The notes beneath the pieces were generated by a model that was given only the letters and a program-made list of their open reading frames with translations, was not told the origin of the DNA and ran no database searches. Source: Alphaproteobacteria bacterium (GTDB lineage Bacteria > Pseudomonadota > Alphaproteobacteria > UBA7887). From it: 64,000 nucleotides of DNA. Positions 1 through 9,435 of the stretch are shown in pieces; positions within the stretch are counted from its first letter, which is position 1; every line of letters starts with the position of its first letter. A program made the position numbers and the translations under genes. The stretch is taken from contig JASLYQ010000004.1 in assembly GCA_030739735.1 (NCBI GenBank), positions 1 through 64,000 on the forward strand, read 5' to 3'.

Positions 1-444
1 GTTGGTAAGCAACGATCGCAACCGTCTCTGCTCAGAAATATTTGCTCCACCTCTTTTACCGTTCTCCCATATTCCTGATTCAACCATTCCATCGGCCCAG
101 GTATAGGTGCCCTGACCGTTGTAGTCGCCATCCCTGAATTTCCCTATGTATTCGGAACCGTCGGTAAAGGTAAGAGTGCCTTGGCCGTTACGGATGCCAC
201 CGCTGTATTCCCCTACGTATTTGTCCCCGTTGACATAGGTGTTGGTGCCTTGGCCGTGCGGCTTATCATCCCTCCATTCCCCTGCATATGTGTTCCCATT
301 GTCAAAGGTATAGGTGCCCTGACAGTCGGTCCAAGTTACCTGTGTGTCACTGGGACAGTTGGGTAAATCCGAATCAGCACTTGCTGGAAGCGAGATTACA
401 AGGGCGCATATAAACGCACACAATATTGCAGAAACTCTGCGCAC
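1..444 (-). CDS. Secreted MORN-repeat protein (3' end beyond window)
   Basis: Partial gene, 148 codons visible, running off the left edge. From a GTG at 444 the protein opens with a typical signal peptide (two Arg, hydrophobic core, SLPASA cleavage region near residue 23), so it should be exported. From about residue 42 at least four tandem MORN repeats of roughly 23 residues follow, with signatures such as NTYAGEWRDD, DKYVGEYSGG and SEYIGKFRDG and GQGT linkers; the last visible repeat is diverged. Two Cys (residues 30 and 41) precede the repeats. MORN repeats are beta-hairpin modules often found at membranes or in scaffolds; no specific role can be assigned. The reading frame stays open upstream of 444, but GTG is the first codon giving a good signal peptide. 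It is transcribed away from the AT-rich region to its right. Confidence 0.8.
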   Translation of the reverse strand, partial: MRRVSAILCAFICALVISLPASADSDLPNCPSDTQVTWTDCQGTYTFDNGNTYAGEWRDDKPHGQGTNTYVNGDKYVGEYSGGIRNGQGTLTFTDGSEYIGKFRDGDYNGQGTYTWADGMVESGIWENGKRGGANISEQRRLRSLLTN

Positions 445-862
445 AGCTTTTCCGGCGGCACACGTCAAACGTCCGTTTCTGGCCCCTTCTCTGTTTTCGC
501 CCACGCACCTTTCGTACTCCCAAAACCAGGTAGCACTAAAACGAGGCAGTGAAACGAGTACTGGCAGGCTGACTAAATAATGCTGTCTTGAATGCAGTTT
601 TCGGAGCATGTCTTTTGGGCCTCACGTTTCGTTGTGCTCAGCGTTAGCGCACTTAACAATACATCGAGAAAGTAAGGAGGTAAACACTCTCAAAAGTCTA
701 TATGTTTGGCAGGCTAGTTAAGCGATCAACGCTATTCTTCGTAGACAGTGATAAAGAAGAATATTACAAAATATAAAGCAAGTATCTACACTACCAACAA
801 AACGTAGAAAAAATAAACTATTCAATATGGAGGCTCCATAATTTTAGTATATTGGGATCACA
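445..862. other. AT-rich intergenic region between divergent genes
   Basis: About 420 bases between the MORN gene (minus) and the oxoprolinase gene (plus). No convincing coding frame on either strand. Bases about 620-860 are visibly AT-rich compared with the rest of the window. It must carry promoters for both divergent genes, but no unambiguous -35/-10 pair can be named. The only clear sequence structure is the short dyad at 826-840 listed separately. Confidence 0.6.
826..840. promoter_or_regulatory. Perfect 7-bp dyad upstream of the oxoprolinase gene
   Basis: The 15 bases form two perfect 7-base arms (TATGGAG / CTCCATA) around one central G. It lies 22 bases before the ATG at 863, between the AT-rich tract and the gene, so it could be an operator or a small RNA hairpin near the translation start. 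It also contains a four-codon ATG-TAA mini-frame, probably by chance. Function is inferred from position and symmetry only. Confidence 0.3.
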
Positions 863-3800
863 ATGACTTGTAAAAACGGTTGGCAATTTTGGATTGACCG
901 CGGCGGCACCTTTACTGATGTTGTTGCCAAGGCCCCAGACGGTACCTTGAAAAGCCACAAGCTGCTGTCGGAGAATCCGGGACGCTACGTTGATGCGGCG
1001 CTTCAGGGAATGCGCGACATTCTTGGTCTTCGCGTGGACGAGCGGCTGCCGGCGGATGTCATCGATGCTGTGAAGATGGGGACAACGGTCGCTACCAATG
1101 CCTTACTGGAGCGCCAGGGCGAGCCCTGTTTGCTAGTTACCACACGCGGTTTTGCCGATGCCCTGCGTATCGGCTATCAGAATCGCCCGCGGTTGTTCGA
1201 TCGCCATATCGTCTTGCCGGAGATGCTCTATCGACGGGTTCTTGAGGTAGACGAACGGGTTCAGGCTGAGGGTACTGTGCTCACGCCCCTTGACGAGGCC
1301 GGCGCGCGCTCAGCGCTGCAGAGTGCCTTTGACGAGGGCTTGCGCGTTTGCGCCATCGTCTTCATGCATGGCTATCGCCACGATACGCATGAGCGTCGCG
1401 TGGCGGAGATCGCGCGCGAGGTGGGTTTTACGCAAGTCTCGGTTTCGCACGAAGTTATTCCGCTAATGAAGTTTGTGAGCCGTGGCGATACCACCGTGGC
1501 GGATGCTTACCTCTCTCCCATTCTCGGGCGTTACGTGGCGCGCATCGCCGCAGAGTTGGAAGGTCGTAGACTGATGTTCATGCAATCGAATGGTGGACTC
1601 ACCGACGCGCACCGTTTTCGCGGTAAGGATGCGATCCTCTCGGGGCCCGCAGGCGGGGTAGTGGGCGCCGTGCGTACAGCGGGCATGGCGGGGTTCAAGA
1701 AGGTCATCGGCTTCGACATGGGTGGTACCTCGACCGACGTCTCCCACTACGATGGCACATATGAGCGTACCCAGGACAACATCGTCGCCGGGGTGCGCAT
1801 CCGCGCGCCGATGATGCGCATCCATACGGTGGCGGCCGGTGGTGGCTCGGTCCTGCATTTCGACGGCGCGCGCATGCGTGTCGGGCCGGACTCTGCGGGT
1901 GCTGATCCGGGTCCAGCCAGTTATCGCCGTGGTGGCCCGCTTACGGTGACCGACTGCAATGTCATGCTCGGGCGCATCCAGCCGGACGTGTTTCCGCATG
2001 TCTTTGGGCCGGGTGGCGATGCGCCGCTCGACGCCGGTGTGGTGCGCAAGCGTTTCGCGGACCTGGCTAAGAATATCGGTGACGGGTGCACGTCCGAGGC
2101 CGTGGCGGAAGGTTTCTTGCGTATTGCCGTCGACAACATGGCCAACGCCATCAAGGTTATCTCGACCCAGCGCGGCTACGACGTCACCGACTACACGCTG
2201 TGCGGCTTCGGTGCCGCGGCCGGCCAGCATGTCTGCGCCGTGGCCGACGCGCTCGGTATGGATAAGGTGCTGCTGCATCCCTTCGCCGGAGTCCTGTCGG
2301 CCTATGGCATGGGGCTGGCCGATATCCGGGTGATCCGCGAGCGTGGCGTCGAGGCTGAGCTCGAGCCGACAGCCATGCCGGCCTTGCACGAGACCCTGAT
2401 GGCCCTCGAAAGTGACGCGCGGGCCGAGATGACGACGCAAGGCGTGAGCGGGGTAGTACTGGAACGCCGCGCCCATATCCGTTACCTCGGCACCGATACG
2501 GCGCTTGTTGTGGCGTTCGATCCCGAAGTCAGTATAGCCGGGCGCTTTGCCGCCACGCATGAGCGCCAGTTCGGTTTTGTCTCGCCTGACAAGCCACTGG
2601 TGGTCGAAGCGTTGTCAGTGGAGCTGTCCGGCGGCGCCGAGCCACTCGACGAGCCCGAGGCGATGTTATCAGAGGGAAAGCCTGAGCCAGACAGTCATGG
2701 CCGTATGCTTTGCGACGGTGCCTGGCACGAGGTCTCTATTTTCGCCCGCGAAGTACTGCTGCCGGGCCATCGAATGACGGGCCCCGCAATCGTCATAGAG
2801 CCCACGGCGACCACAGTGATTGATTCTGGCTGGCAGGCAACTATGACGGCACGTGGACATCTTCTCCTCACCCGCGCAGTGCCTCGACCCTCGCGCGTGG
2901 CGATTGGTACCAACGTCGATCCGGTCATGCTGGAGATTTTCAACAATCTCTTCATGTCGATAGCCGAGCAAATGGGAAGCGTACTGGAGAACACGGCTCA
3001 TTCGGTAAATGTGAAGGAGCGGCTAGATTTTTCCTGTGCGGTGTTCGACCGCGATGGCAATCTCGTTGCCAACGCACCGCACATGCCGGTGCATCTGGGC
3101 TCGATGGGCGAGAGTGTGCGCACAGTCATTGGCGAGCGCGGTACGAGCCAGCGGCCTGGCGACGTAACCGTACTCAACGCGCCTTATGCCGGCGGCACCC
3201 ATTTGCCCGATATCACCGTCATCACGCCGGTTTTCGACGGGGCTGGCAGCGAGATCCTCTTCTACGTCGCTTCGCGCGGTCACCACGCAGATATCGGTGG
3301 CATCACGCCAGGCTCGATGCCGGCCGCGAGCCGCGTTATCGAGGAAGAAGGCGTGATGATCGAGAACTTTCGGCTGGTGCATAACGGCACGTTCCGCGAG
3401 CAGGCCTTCCGTGATCTGCTGGCATCGGGCAAGTGGCCCGCTCGCAACCCCGACCAGAACGTCGCCGACCTGCGTGCCCAGATTGCTGCCAACCATAAGG
3501 GCGTTTCCGAGATGCGCCGTATGATGGATCACTTCGGCCTCGATGTGGTTAACGCTTATATGGGCCATGTCCAGGACAACGCCGCCGAATGCGTGCGTCG
3601 CGAGCTCGACCGCATGGTCGGCGGCAGCTTTGCCTACCCGCTAGACGACGGCAGCGTAGTCAAGGTGACGATCGATGTGGACCACGCCAAACGTTGTGCG
3701 CGCATCGACTTCACGGGCACCTCGGCGCAGCTCGATACGAACTTCAATGCGCCGGTCGCCGTCTGCCGTGCGGCCGTACTTTATGTTTTTCGTACTCTGG

Positions 3801-4450
3801 TGGACGACGACATTCCCCTTAACGAGGGTTGTCTGGTGCCGTTGGAGCTGATTATCCCCGACGGTTGCATGCTGGCGCCGCACCGCCCCGCTGCGGTGGT
3901 TGCCGGCAATGTGGAGACCAGTCAGATCATCACTGACACGCTTTACGGCGCGCTCGGCGTTCTGGCGGCGAGCCAAGGGACGATGAACAATCTCACTTTT
4001 GGCAATGCACGCTATCAATACTACGAGACCATCTGTGGCGGCTCGGGTGCAGGGCCGGGTTTTGCCGGCACCTCGGCGGTGCACACCCACATGACCAATT
4101 CGCGCCTCACCGACCCGGAAGTGCTGGAATGGCGCTTTCCGGTGCTGCTCGAAAGCTTCACCGTGCGTCGCGGCTCGGGCGGCGCCGGGCGGCATAGGGG
4201 CGGCGACGGCACTATCCGGCGCCTGCGCTTCCTCGAGACCATGACGGCCTCGATCCTGTCGAGCCACCGCTGCGTCCCCCCCTTCGGTCTCGACGGCGGC
4301 AATTCTGGCGCCCCGGGCCGCAACATCGTCGAGCGCGCGGACGGCAGAACGGAACAGCTGCCCCATGCCGCCACGACGGAGCTCGGCCCGGGCGACGTCT
4401 TCGCAATCGAGACGCCGGCCGGTGGTGGGTTTGGTCAGGTATTGAAATAG
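863..4450 (+). CDS. 5-oxoprolinase / fused hydantoinase A-B family protein
   Basis: 1195 residues, the usual length of bacterial fused 5-oxoprolinases, which cleave 5-oxo-L-proline to glutamate using ATP. The N-terminal part (about 8-180) is the hydantoinase A N-terminal domain with the phosphate-binding motif [10 protein letters not shown]. The HyuA core (about 200-510) contains [16 protein letters not shown]. The HyuB half spans about 690-1190, with [12 protein letters not shown] and the glycine-rich [12 protein letters not shown] segment. In the family the A half carries the ATPase site and the B half the amide-opening site. Related proteins act on hydantoins or acetophenone, so the substrate is not certain. 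Start ATG 863 has a GGGA-like site 6-8 bases upstream. Its 3' end overlaps the convergent metH gene by 16 bases. Cytoplasmic. Confidence 0.85.
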   Translation: MTCKNGWQFWIDRGGTFTDVVAKAPDGTLKSHKLLSENPGRYVDAALQGMRDILGLRVDERLPADVIDAVKMGTTVATNALLERQGEPCLLVTTRGFADALRIGYQNRPRLFDRHIVLPEMLYRRVLEVDERVQAEGTVLTPLDEAGARSALQSAFDEGLRVCAIVFMHGYRHDTHERRVAEIAREVGFTQVSVSHEVIPLMKFVSRGDTTVADAYLSPILGRYVARIAAELEGRRLMFMQSNGGLTDAHRFRGKDAILSGPAGGVVGAVRTAGMAGFKKVIGFDMGGTSTDVSHYDGTYERTQDNIVAGVRIRAPMMRIHTVAAGGGSVLHFDGARMRVGPDSAGADPGPASYRRGGPLTVTDCNVMLGRIQPDVFPHVFGPGGDAPLDAGVVRKRFADLAKNIGDGCTSEAVAEGFLRIAVDNMANAIKVISTQRGYDVTDYTLCGFGAAAGQHVCAVADALGMDKVLLHPFAGVLSAYGMGLADIRVIRERGVEAELEPTAMPALHETLMALESDARAEMTTQGVSGVVLERRAHIRYLGTDTALVVAFDPEVSIAGRFAATHERQFGFVSPDKPLVVEALSVELSGGAEPLDEPEAMLSEGKPEPDSHGRMLCDGAWHEVSIFAREVLLPGHRMTGPAIVIEPTATTVIDSGWQATMTARGHLLLTRAVPRPSRVAIGTNVDPVMLEIFNNLFMSIAEQMGSVLENTAHSVNVKERLDFSCAVFDRDGNLVANAPHMPVHLGSMGESVRTVIGERGTSQRPGDVTVLNAPYAGGTHLPDITVITPVFDGAGSEILFYVASRGHHADIGGITPGSMPAASRVIEEEGVMIENFRLVHNGTFREQAFRDLLASGKWPARNPDQNVADLRAQIAANHKGVSEMRRMMDHFGLDVVNAYMGHVQDNAAECVRRELDRMVGGSFAYPLDDGSVVKVTIDVDHAKRCARIDFTGTSAQLDTNFNAPVAVCRAAVLYVFRTLVDDDIPLNEGCLVPLELIIPDGCMLAPHRPAAVVAGNVETSQIITDTLYGALGVLAASQGTMNNLTFGNARYQYYETICGGSGAGPGFAGTSAVHTHMTNSRLTDPEVLEWRFPVLLESFTVRRGSGGAGRHRGGDGTIRRLRFLETMTASILSSHRCVPPFGLDGGNSGAPGRNIVERADGRTEQLPHAATTELGPGDVFAIETPAGGGFGQVLK

Positions 4451-7400
4451 CGCGCCTGGGGGTGGTGGAGCACCAGCGCGGAGGTTGATTGCTCGGGGTG
4501 GAGTTGGGCTTCCTCGCCGATGGTGACGCCGATGCGCACGGCGCCCAAGAGGTCGAGCAACTGGGCCTGGTCCTCCAGGTTGGGGCAGGCGGCGTAGCCG
4601 AAGGAATATCGGGCACCTCGATAGCCATGGCGAATCATTTTGTCCATGGCGCGGTCGTCCTGGTGGCTGAAGCCGAGCTCAGTGCGGATGCGCGCGTGCA
4701 CGTATTCGGCCATGGCCTCGGTCAGCTCGACGCCGAGACCGTGCAAGTAGAGATAGTCGCGATAGCGGTCGGTCAGGAACAGCTCGCGCTCGATCTCCGA
4801 CGTGCGATTGCCAACGGTCACCACCTGTAGGCCGATGATATCGCTCTGGTCGCTCGACGCGTCACACACGAAATCGGCAATGCACAGGCCACCCGCTTTC
4901 GCTTGTCGCGGCAAGGAAAAGCGCGCTATAGAATTAGCTCCAGACTCGTCCAAGAGAACCAGGTCGTCGCCTTCGGAAACGGCGCGCCAAAAGCCATAGG
5001 TTGCGCTCGGCCGCAAGGTCTCGTTGGCTTCGTACTTGGCAATTAGAGAATCAAGGAGCGGATTCAGCTCCTTGGTACACCAGGCCTGGAACTCGCGAAA
5101 GCTGCGCCCCTGTTTCTTGTAGCCCCAGTGCAGCTGATAGAGTGTGTTGGTGTTGAGGTATTGGCGTAGGTCCGTCGCCGCCATACGCCCGATTATGCGG
5201 GCACCAAGAAACGGTGGCTTGGGCACCGGGGCCTCGGCAATCCATTCGGCGCGGCGGACAGCGACTGTCGCCGCCTCTGGTGAGACGGCGGGTGGCGCCC
5301 GCTTACTTTTCTCCGGGACTGACTTTGTCGACTCCGTTTTTCTGAGCGCGTCGTCGAAGCGGCCCTCGGCCACAGCGCCCATCAGGCTGAGGCCATCGAA
5401 GGCATCGCGTGCATAGGCCACGCGGCCAGAACCGTAGGCTTGGCGGCAGTCGTCCTCCACGAAACGCCGCGTCAGTGCTGCACCGCCCAGGATGACGGGA
5501 AGGTCAATCTTGCGGCGCGCCATCTCTTCGAGGTTCTCTCGCATGATGGCGGTGGATTTTACCAGCAGCCCCGACATGCCGATGGCGTTGGCCTTATGCT
5601 CGTCTGCCGCGGTGATAATGTCGGCGATACGTTGCTTGATACCCAGATTGATGACCTTGTAGCCATTGTTGCTGAGGATGATATCAGTGAGGTTCTTGCC
5701 GATATCGTGCACGTCGCCCTTGACCGTAGCGAGCACGATGGTGCCGCGCTCCTGGCCCTCAGTCCGCTCCATGCGGGGTTCGAGTTGCGTCACTGCCGCC
5801 TTCATGGTCTCGGCCGACTGGAGGACGAAAGGAAGCTGCATCTGGCCCGAGCCGAACAGCTCAGCGACCATCTTCATTCCGTCTAGCAGCAGCGTGTTGA
5901 CGATATCGAGCGGCGCCCAGGTCTTGAGCGCGTTGTCGAGATCGTCTTCGAGACCCGTGCAGTCGCCATCGACGATGCGCTGCTTGAGGCGTTCTTCGAC
6001 GGTCGCGGCGCGTGGGCGCTCGCGCACCGCTTTGGCGTCTCGGTCTGCGAACAGCTCGATGAAGGCGTGCAGCGGGTCGTAGCCGTTGCGGCGGTGGTCG
6101 AAGATCAAGTCCTCGGCGACCGCCAACTCGTTCTCTGGGATCTGGTGGAAGGGTACGATCTTGCCGACATGGATGATTGCCGAGGTCATGCCGCGGCGGC
6201 GGGCATGCTCCAGAAATACAGAGTTGAGCACATGGCGGGCGGCCGGCTTGAGGCCGAAGGAAATGTTTGAGAGCCCGAGCAGGATCTGACATTCCGGCAG
6301 TGTCTCGGCGAGGCGCTCGACGGCGTCGAGCGTCTCGATGCCGAGGCGGCGGTCCGCGTCATTGCCGGTGCAAATGGTGAAGGTTAGCGGGTCGATCAGC
6401 AAGTCGCTGCGGGGTAGGTTGTGGCTGTCGCAGGCGAAGGTGACCAGGCGCTCGGCAATCGCCAGCTTGGCGTCCGCGTCCTTGGCCATGCCGTCCTCGT
6501 CGATGGTGAGTGCCACCACCGCGGCGCCGTAGCGCTTGGCCAGCGCCAGCCGTGCGGCGGCCGGCGCTTCGCCGTCCTCGAAGTTGATCGAGTTAAGAAT
6601 GGCCTTGCCCGGATAGAGTCGGAAAGCCGCCTCGAGCACCGGCAGCTCGGTCGAATCGAGCACCAGGGGGGCCGGCACGGCCTGGCCGATGCGCGAGACA
6701 AGCGTCATCATGTCGGAAACCTCGTCCCGGCCGACAAAGGCGGCGCAGAGGTCGAGGCAGTGGGAACCTTCGCCCACCTGATCGCGCGCTAGGGCGACAC
6801 AAGAGTCCCAGTTTTCCTCGGATTGGGCTTGGCGAAAGACTTTGCTGCCATTGGCATTGCAGCGCTCGCCAATCATGAGTAGGGCGGTCTCTTGGCGCAG
6901 GGGCACTTGGCCGTAAAGCGATGCCACGGAGGGCACCCAATGCAGGCTGCGTTCACGCACCGGCGGGCGCATGGCACCGTTGGACCGTTCGCGCAACATG
7001 GTGTCGAGGGCCGCGATATGCTCGGGCCGCGTGCCGCAACAGCCACCGATCAGGGCCACGCTGTCCTCATCGACGAAGCGCGCGAGCCACTTGGCCATTT
7101 CCTCAGGGCTGAGGGGATAGCGTGCCTCGTTGTCGACCAGTTCGGGCAGGCCGGCATTGGGCTTGACCGAGACCGGGCCCGGCCAATTCTTGGCCAGCCA
7201 GCGCACGTGCTCCGCCATCTCCTGTGGCCCGGTAGCGCAATTGATGCCAAGCACCGGCACATCGAGAGCATGGACGACCGTGGTCGCAGCGCCGATATCG
7301 GCGCCGACCAGCAGCGTGCCCGTGGTCTCGACGGTGATCTGCACCGCGATCGGCAGATCCCGCGCCGCCTCGACCAACGCCCGGCGTGTGCCGTTGACTG

Positions 7401-7905
7401 CAGCCTTGACCTGCAGCATGTCCTGCACGGTCTCGATGATGATGCCGTCGACACCGCCGTCGATAAGCCCGCGGGCCTGGATGGCAAGCGCCTCCTCAAG
7501 GCTGTCGTAATCGATCTGGCCGAGGGTTGCGAGGCGCGTGCCAGGGCCGATCGAGCCGAGCACGAAGTACTCGCGGCCGTCAAAGGCACAGTCGGCGATG
7601 GCCTCGCGAGCGATTTCCGCGGCGCGGCGGTTGAGCATCGGCGCCTCTTCGGCGAGATCAAACTCGGCGAGCGTCAGCGGCGAGCCGCCGAAACTGTTGG
7701 TCAGCAGGACATCGGAGCCTGCGAGCAGGTTATTGCGGTGGTGATCGCGGATGATCTCCGGGCGGGAGCGGTTGAGCACCTCGGGACAGTTCTCACAGCC
7801 GTCGTAATCGCGCACAATGTCCAGGTCGAGCGCCTGCACGTGGCTACCCATGCCGCAATCGAGCAGCAGCACACGCTCGGACAGGGCGTCGAGGAGTAGG
7901 CTCAT
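4435..7905 (-). CDS. metH: Cobalamin-dependent methionine synthase
   Basis: 1156 residues, full length for MetH, which moves a methyl group from 5-methyltetrahydrofolate via cobalamin to homocysteine. Domains in order: homocysteine-binding barrel (1-310) with zinc-ligand Cys in GINCATG and GGCCGTRPEHI; pterin-binding domain (about 335-600, GERCNANGSKVF); B12 cap and cobalamin-binding domain (about 640-880) with the His loop GDVHDIGKN; and the AdoMet reactivation domain (about 920-1156) with YRGARYSFGYAACP. All four are intact. The ATG shares an ATGA overlap with the metF remnant upstream, so it was translated as part of a regulator-metF-metH operon. B12 for it would come from the cob genes at 23-37 kb. 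No riboswitch is seen upstream; control is probably by the adjacent SahR-like protein. Confidence 0.96.
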   Translation of the reverse strand: MSLLLDALSERVLLLDCGMGSHVQALDLDIVRDYDGCENCPEVLNRSRPEIIRDHHRNNLLAGSDVLLTNSFGGSPLTLAEFDLAEEAPMLNRRAAEIAREAIADCAFDGREYFVLGSIGPGTRLATLGQIDYDSLEEALAIQARGLIDGGVDGIIIETVQDMLQVKAAVNGTRRALVEAARDLPIAVQITVETTGTLLVGADIGAATTVVHALDVPVLGINCATGPQEMAEHVRWLAKNWPGPVSVKPNAGLPELVDNEARYPLSPEEMAKWLARFVDEDSVALIGGCCGTRPEHIAALDTMLRERSNGAMRPPVRERSLHWVPSVASLYGQVPLRQETALLMIGERCNANGSKVFRQAQSEENWDSCVALARDQVGEGSHCLDLCAAFVGRDEVSDMMTLVSRIGQAVPAPLVLDSTELPVLEAAFRLYPGKAILNSINFEDGEAPAAARLALAKRYGAAVVALTIDEDGMAKDADAKLAIAERLVTFACDSHNLPRSDLLIDPLTFTICTGNDADRRLGIETLDAVERLAETLPECQILLGLSNISFGLKPAARHVLNSVFLEHARRRGMTSAIIHVGKIVPFHQIPENELAVAEDLIFDHRRNGYDPLHAFIELFADRDAKAVRERPRAATVEERLKQRIVDGDCTGLEDDLDNALKTWAPLDIVNTLLLDGMKMVAELFGSGQMQLPFVLQSAETMKAAVTQLEPRMERTEGQERGTIVLATVKGDVHDIGKNLTDIILSNNGYKVINLGIKQRIADIITAADEHKANAIGMSGLLVKSTAIMRENLEEMARRKIDLPVILGGAALTRRFVEDDCRQAYGSGRVAYARDAFDGLSLMGAVAEGRFDDALRKTESTKSVPEKSKRAPPAVSPEAATVAVRRAEWIAEAPVPKPPFLGARIIGRMAATDLRQYLNTNTLYQLHWGYKKQGRSFREFQAWCTKELNPLLDSLIAKYEANETLRPSATYGFWRAVSEGDDLVLLDESGANSIARFSLPRQAKAGGLCIADFVCDASSDQSDIIGLQVVTVGNRTSEIERELFLTDRYRDYLYLHGLGVELTEAMAEYVHARIRTELGFSHQDDRAMDKMIRHGYRGARYSFGYAACPNLEDQAQLLDLLGAVRIGVTIGEEAQLHPEQSTSALVLHHPQARYFNT

Positions 7906-8225
7906 GGGGTTACCGGTCGGGGTCTGAGCCCAAGCATGTGGCAGATAGCGAATACCGGATAGGCCCGATTGAGGGTGTAGAAGTGAAATTTTTCGATACC
8001 TACTGCGGCCAACTCCGGGATCGTTGCCGTGGGCACCAGATTGGGGGTGTCGGGCTCATGGTCGAGGTCTTCAAGGCGGCGCGCCAGCCACTTCGCGATG
8101 CGCCTCAGAGGTTTGACCTTTTGCGGGCTGCCCAGCGGGAAGGACTCGAAGCTTATACGAGGTGTGTCGTCGATCGGACTCGGGGAGCAGGTTATGAGGG
8201 CCGCTCCGCCGCATCGGCCGACCAT
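7902..8225 (-). pseudogene. metF: metF remnant with large internal deletion (methylenetetrahydrofolate reductase)
   Basis: An open frame of 107 codons that retains only the two ends of MetF (normally about 290-310 residues). After about 23 out-of-family codons it has the diverged strand-1 motif ISFESFP (normally SFEFFPPK). About ten residues later it passes into the C-terminal helix WLARRLEDLDHEP and the hallmark tail GIEKFHFYTLNRA...ICHMLGLRP. The FAD- and folate-binding middle, about two thirds of the protein, is gone, and a smaller gap of about 9 residues lies just before the tail. The in-frame ATG at 8225 lies inside the upstream regulator gene, so the original start may also be lost. The stop still overlaps the metH start (ATGA). 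It cannot encode a working reductase; an intact copy is expected elsewhere in the genome. Confidence 0.85.
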
Positions 8226-9139
8226 AGCAACACGGTCAGGGCCTCGCTGGAAAGGCGCAGCGGGGCGGCCGGGTCAAGACCGGCGGCGGCGCACCAGCTG
8301 GTCACGTCAGAGGGCGTAAAACCAAGACGGCGATGCGCGTGCTTATCGCGCAGGAACTCGAGATCATGAGGCGCGAAGTCGACTAGCACTAGGCGCCCGC
8401 CCGGCCGTAGCACCCGCGCCGCCTCGGCAAGCACGCCGCTTGGGTCGTCGGCGAAGTGCAACACCATGTGGAAGGCGATGCCGTCAAAGCTATCGTTGGC
8501 GAAAGACAGGTTGTACATGTCGCCCTGGCGGACTTGGCAGTGCTTGAGGTCCGCGGTTTCCAGACGCACTCGCGCCAGAGCCAGCATCTCGTGCGACATA
8601 TCTATACCAACACCGCTTTTGACATTTGGCGCCATTAGCTCAAGAACGCGCCCGGTGCCGGTGCCTATATCGAGAAAGTTCTCCATGTTGCGGCCGTCGA
8701 ACAGCTGGGCCAGGGCCGCTTCAACGTCACTCTCATCGACGTGCAGTGCGCGAATCTGGTCCCAGTCTGCGGCATTGTCGCGGAAGTAGCGTCCAGCACG
8801 CTCGGCACGGGCCTGCTTGATCACCGACAGACGCTCGCGGTCGAGCGTGAGTGTCGGATCGTCGTCCGGTAGTAGGGCGACGATGGCTTCGGCCAGAGTT
8901 GCTTCCCGGCCTGGGTCAGCAAGACGATAGAAGACCCAGGCTCGCTCCTGATGACGTTCCAGCAGTCCGCCTTCGCACAGCACCTTCAAATGCCGCGATA
9001 CGCGAGGTTGGCTTTGGCCGAGAATCTGAGTCAGCTCGGTCACTGTCAGCTCGCTCTCGGCACATAGCGCGAGGATGCGCAGTCGGGTTGATTCGGCCGC
9101 GGCACGGAATCCGCTGAGCAAGTAATCAAGAGGTGTCAT
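8192..9139 (-). CDS. ArsR-family regulator fused to SAM-dependent methyltransferase (SahR-like)
   Basis: 315 residues. The N-terminal ~95 residues form an ArsR winged helix (LTQILGQSQPRVSRHLKVL is the recognition region). Residues about 140-300 are a class I methyltransferase with motif I FLDIGTGTGRVLEL and GIDMSHEML. In many alphaproteobacteria this fusion precedes metF and metH, and ArsR-type SahR proteins are known to control SAM-cycle genes (ahcY, metE/H, metF, metK) in response to S-adenosylhomocysteine. Here the gene is first in the metF-metH unit and overlaps the metF remnant. An AT-rich dyad just upstream (9146-9185) is the obvious candidate operator. Whether the methyltransferase domain is catalytic or a ligand sensor cannot be told from the sequence. 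Confidence 0.87.
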   Translation of the reverse strand: MTPLDYLLSGFRAAAESTRLRILALCAESELTVTELTQILGQSQPRVSRHLKVLCEGGLLERHQERAWVFYRLADPGREATLAEAIVALLPDDDPTLTLDRERLSVIKQARAERAGRYFRDNAADWDQIRALHVDESDVEAALAQLFDGRNMENFLDIGTGTGRVLELMAPNVKSGVGIDMSHEMLALARVRLETADLKHCQVRQGDMYNLSFANDSFDGIAFHMVLHFADDPSGVLAEAARVLRPGGRLVLVDFAPHDLEFLRDKHAHRRLGFTPSDVTSWCAAAGLDPAAPLRLSSEALTVLLWSADAAERPS

Positions 9140-9145
9140 TCAAAC

Positions 9146-9185
9146 ACTTAAATCTAGTTATTTACATATAAGGATATATTTAAGT
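9146..9185. promoter_or_regulatory. AT-rich inverted repeat, candidate SahR-type operator/promoter
   Basis: Starts 7 bases upstream of the regulator start codon. Perfect 8-base arms ACTTAAAT (9146-9153) and ATTTAAGT (9178-9185) flank an AT-rich core containing ATATAAGGATATAT. It stands out from its GC-rich surroundings and lies where autoregulation by the ArsR-type protein is expected. The rest of the 296-base gap to mlaA holds a small hairpin (9373-9378 with 9385-9390) and no coding frame that I trust. Confidence 0.45.
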
Positions 9186-9435
9186 ATAAACTCTCGCAAC
9201 ACCTTTTATTTGGCGCCTCCGGAAACTAGTTACGGCGTGCAGGAATAAAACTGTGTCTGGGCATTGCTGTTCCATGGCTGAGATATATTTGCAACAGGTG
9301 TGGTCTGGCGTTGCGCGCGCTAGGCGCGAGACTGGTGTTGCGGGAGAGGCTTGTGCTACATGATTGGGGTAGCCTCGGTGTAGTCCGAGGGGAAGACAGC
9401 AGTAGTCGGTTGCACCTGTTTTGGGACGAGAGGTC

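Noticed and set aside
181-580. Two plus-strand frames (61 and 78 codons)
   Set aside because: They lie opposite the MORN-repeat gene and its upstream region; the minus-strand reading has a signal peptide and clear repeats.
1463-2560. 365-codon minus-strand frame
   Set aside because: Fully antisense to the oxoprolinase HyuA core; its composition is what GC-rich codon bias produces on the opposite strand, with no recognisable domain.
6892-7899. 335-codon plus-strand frame
   Set aside because: Fully antisense to the homocysteine-binding domain of metH; no domain recognised.
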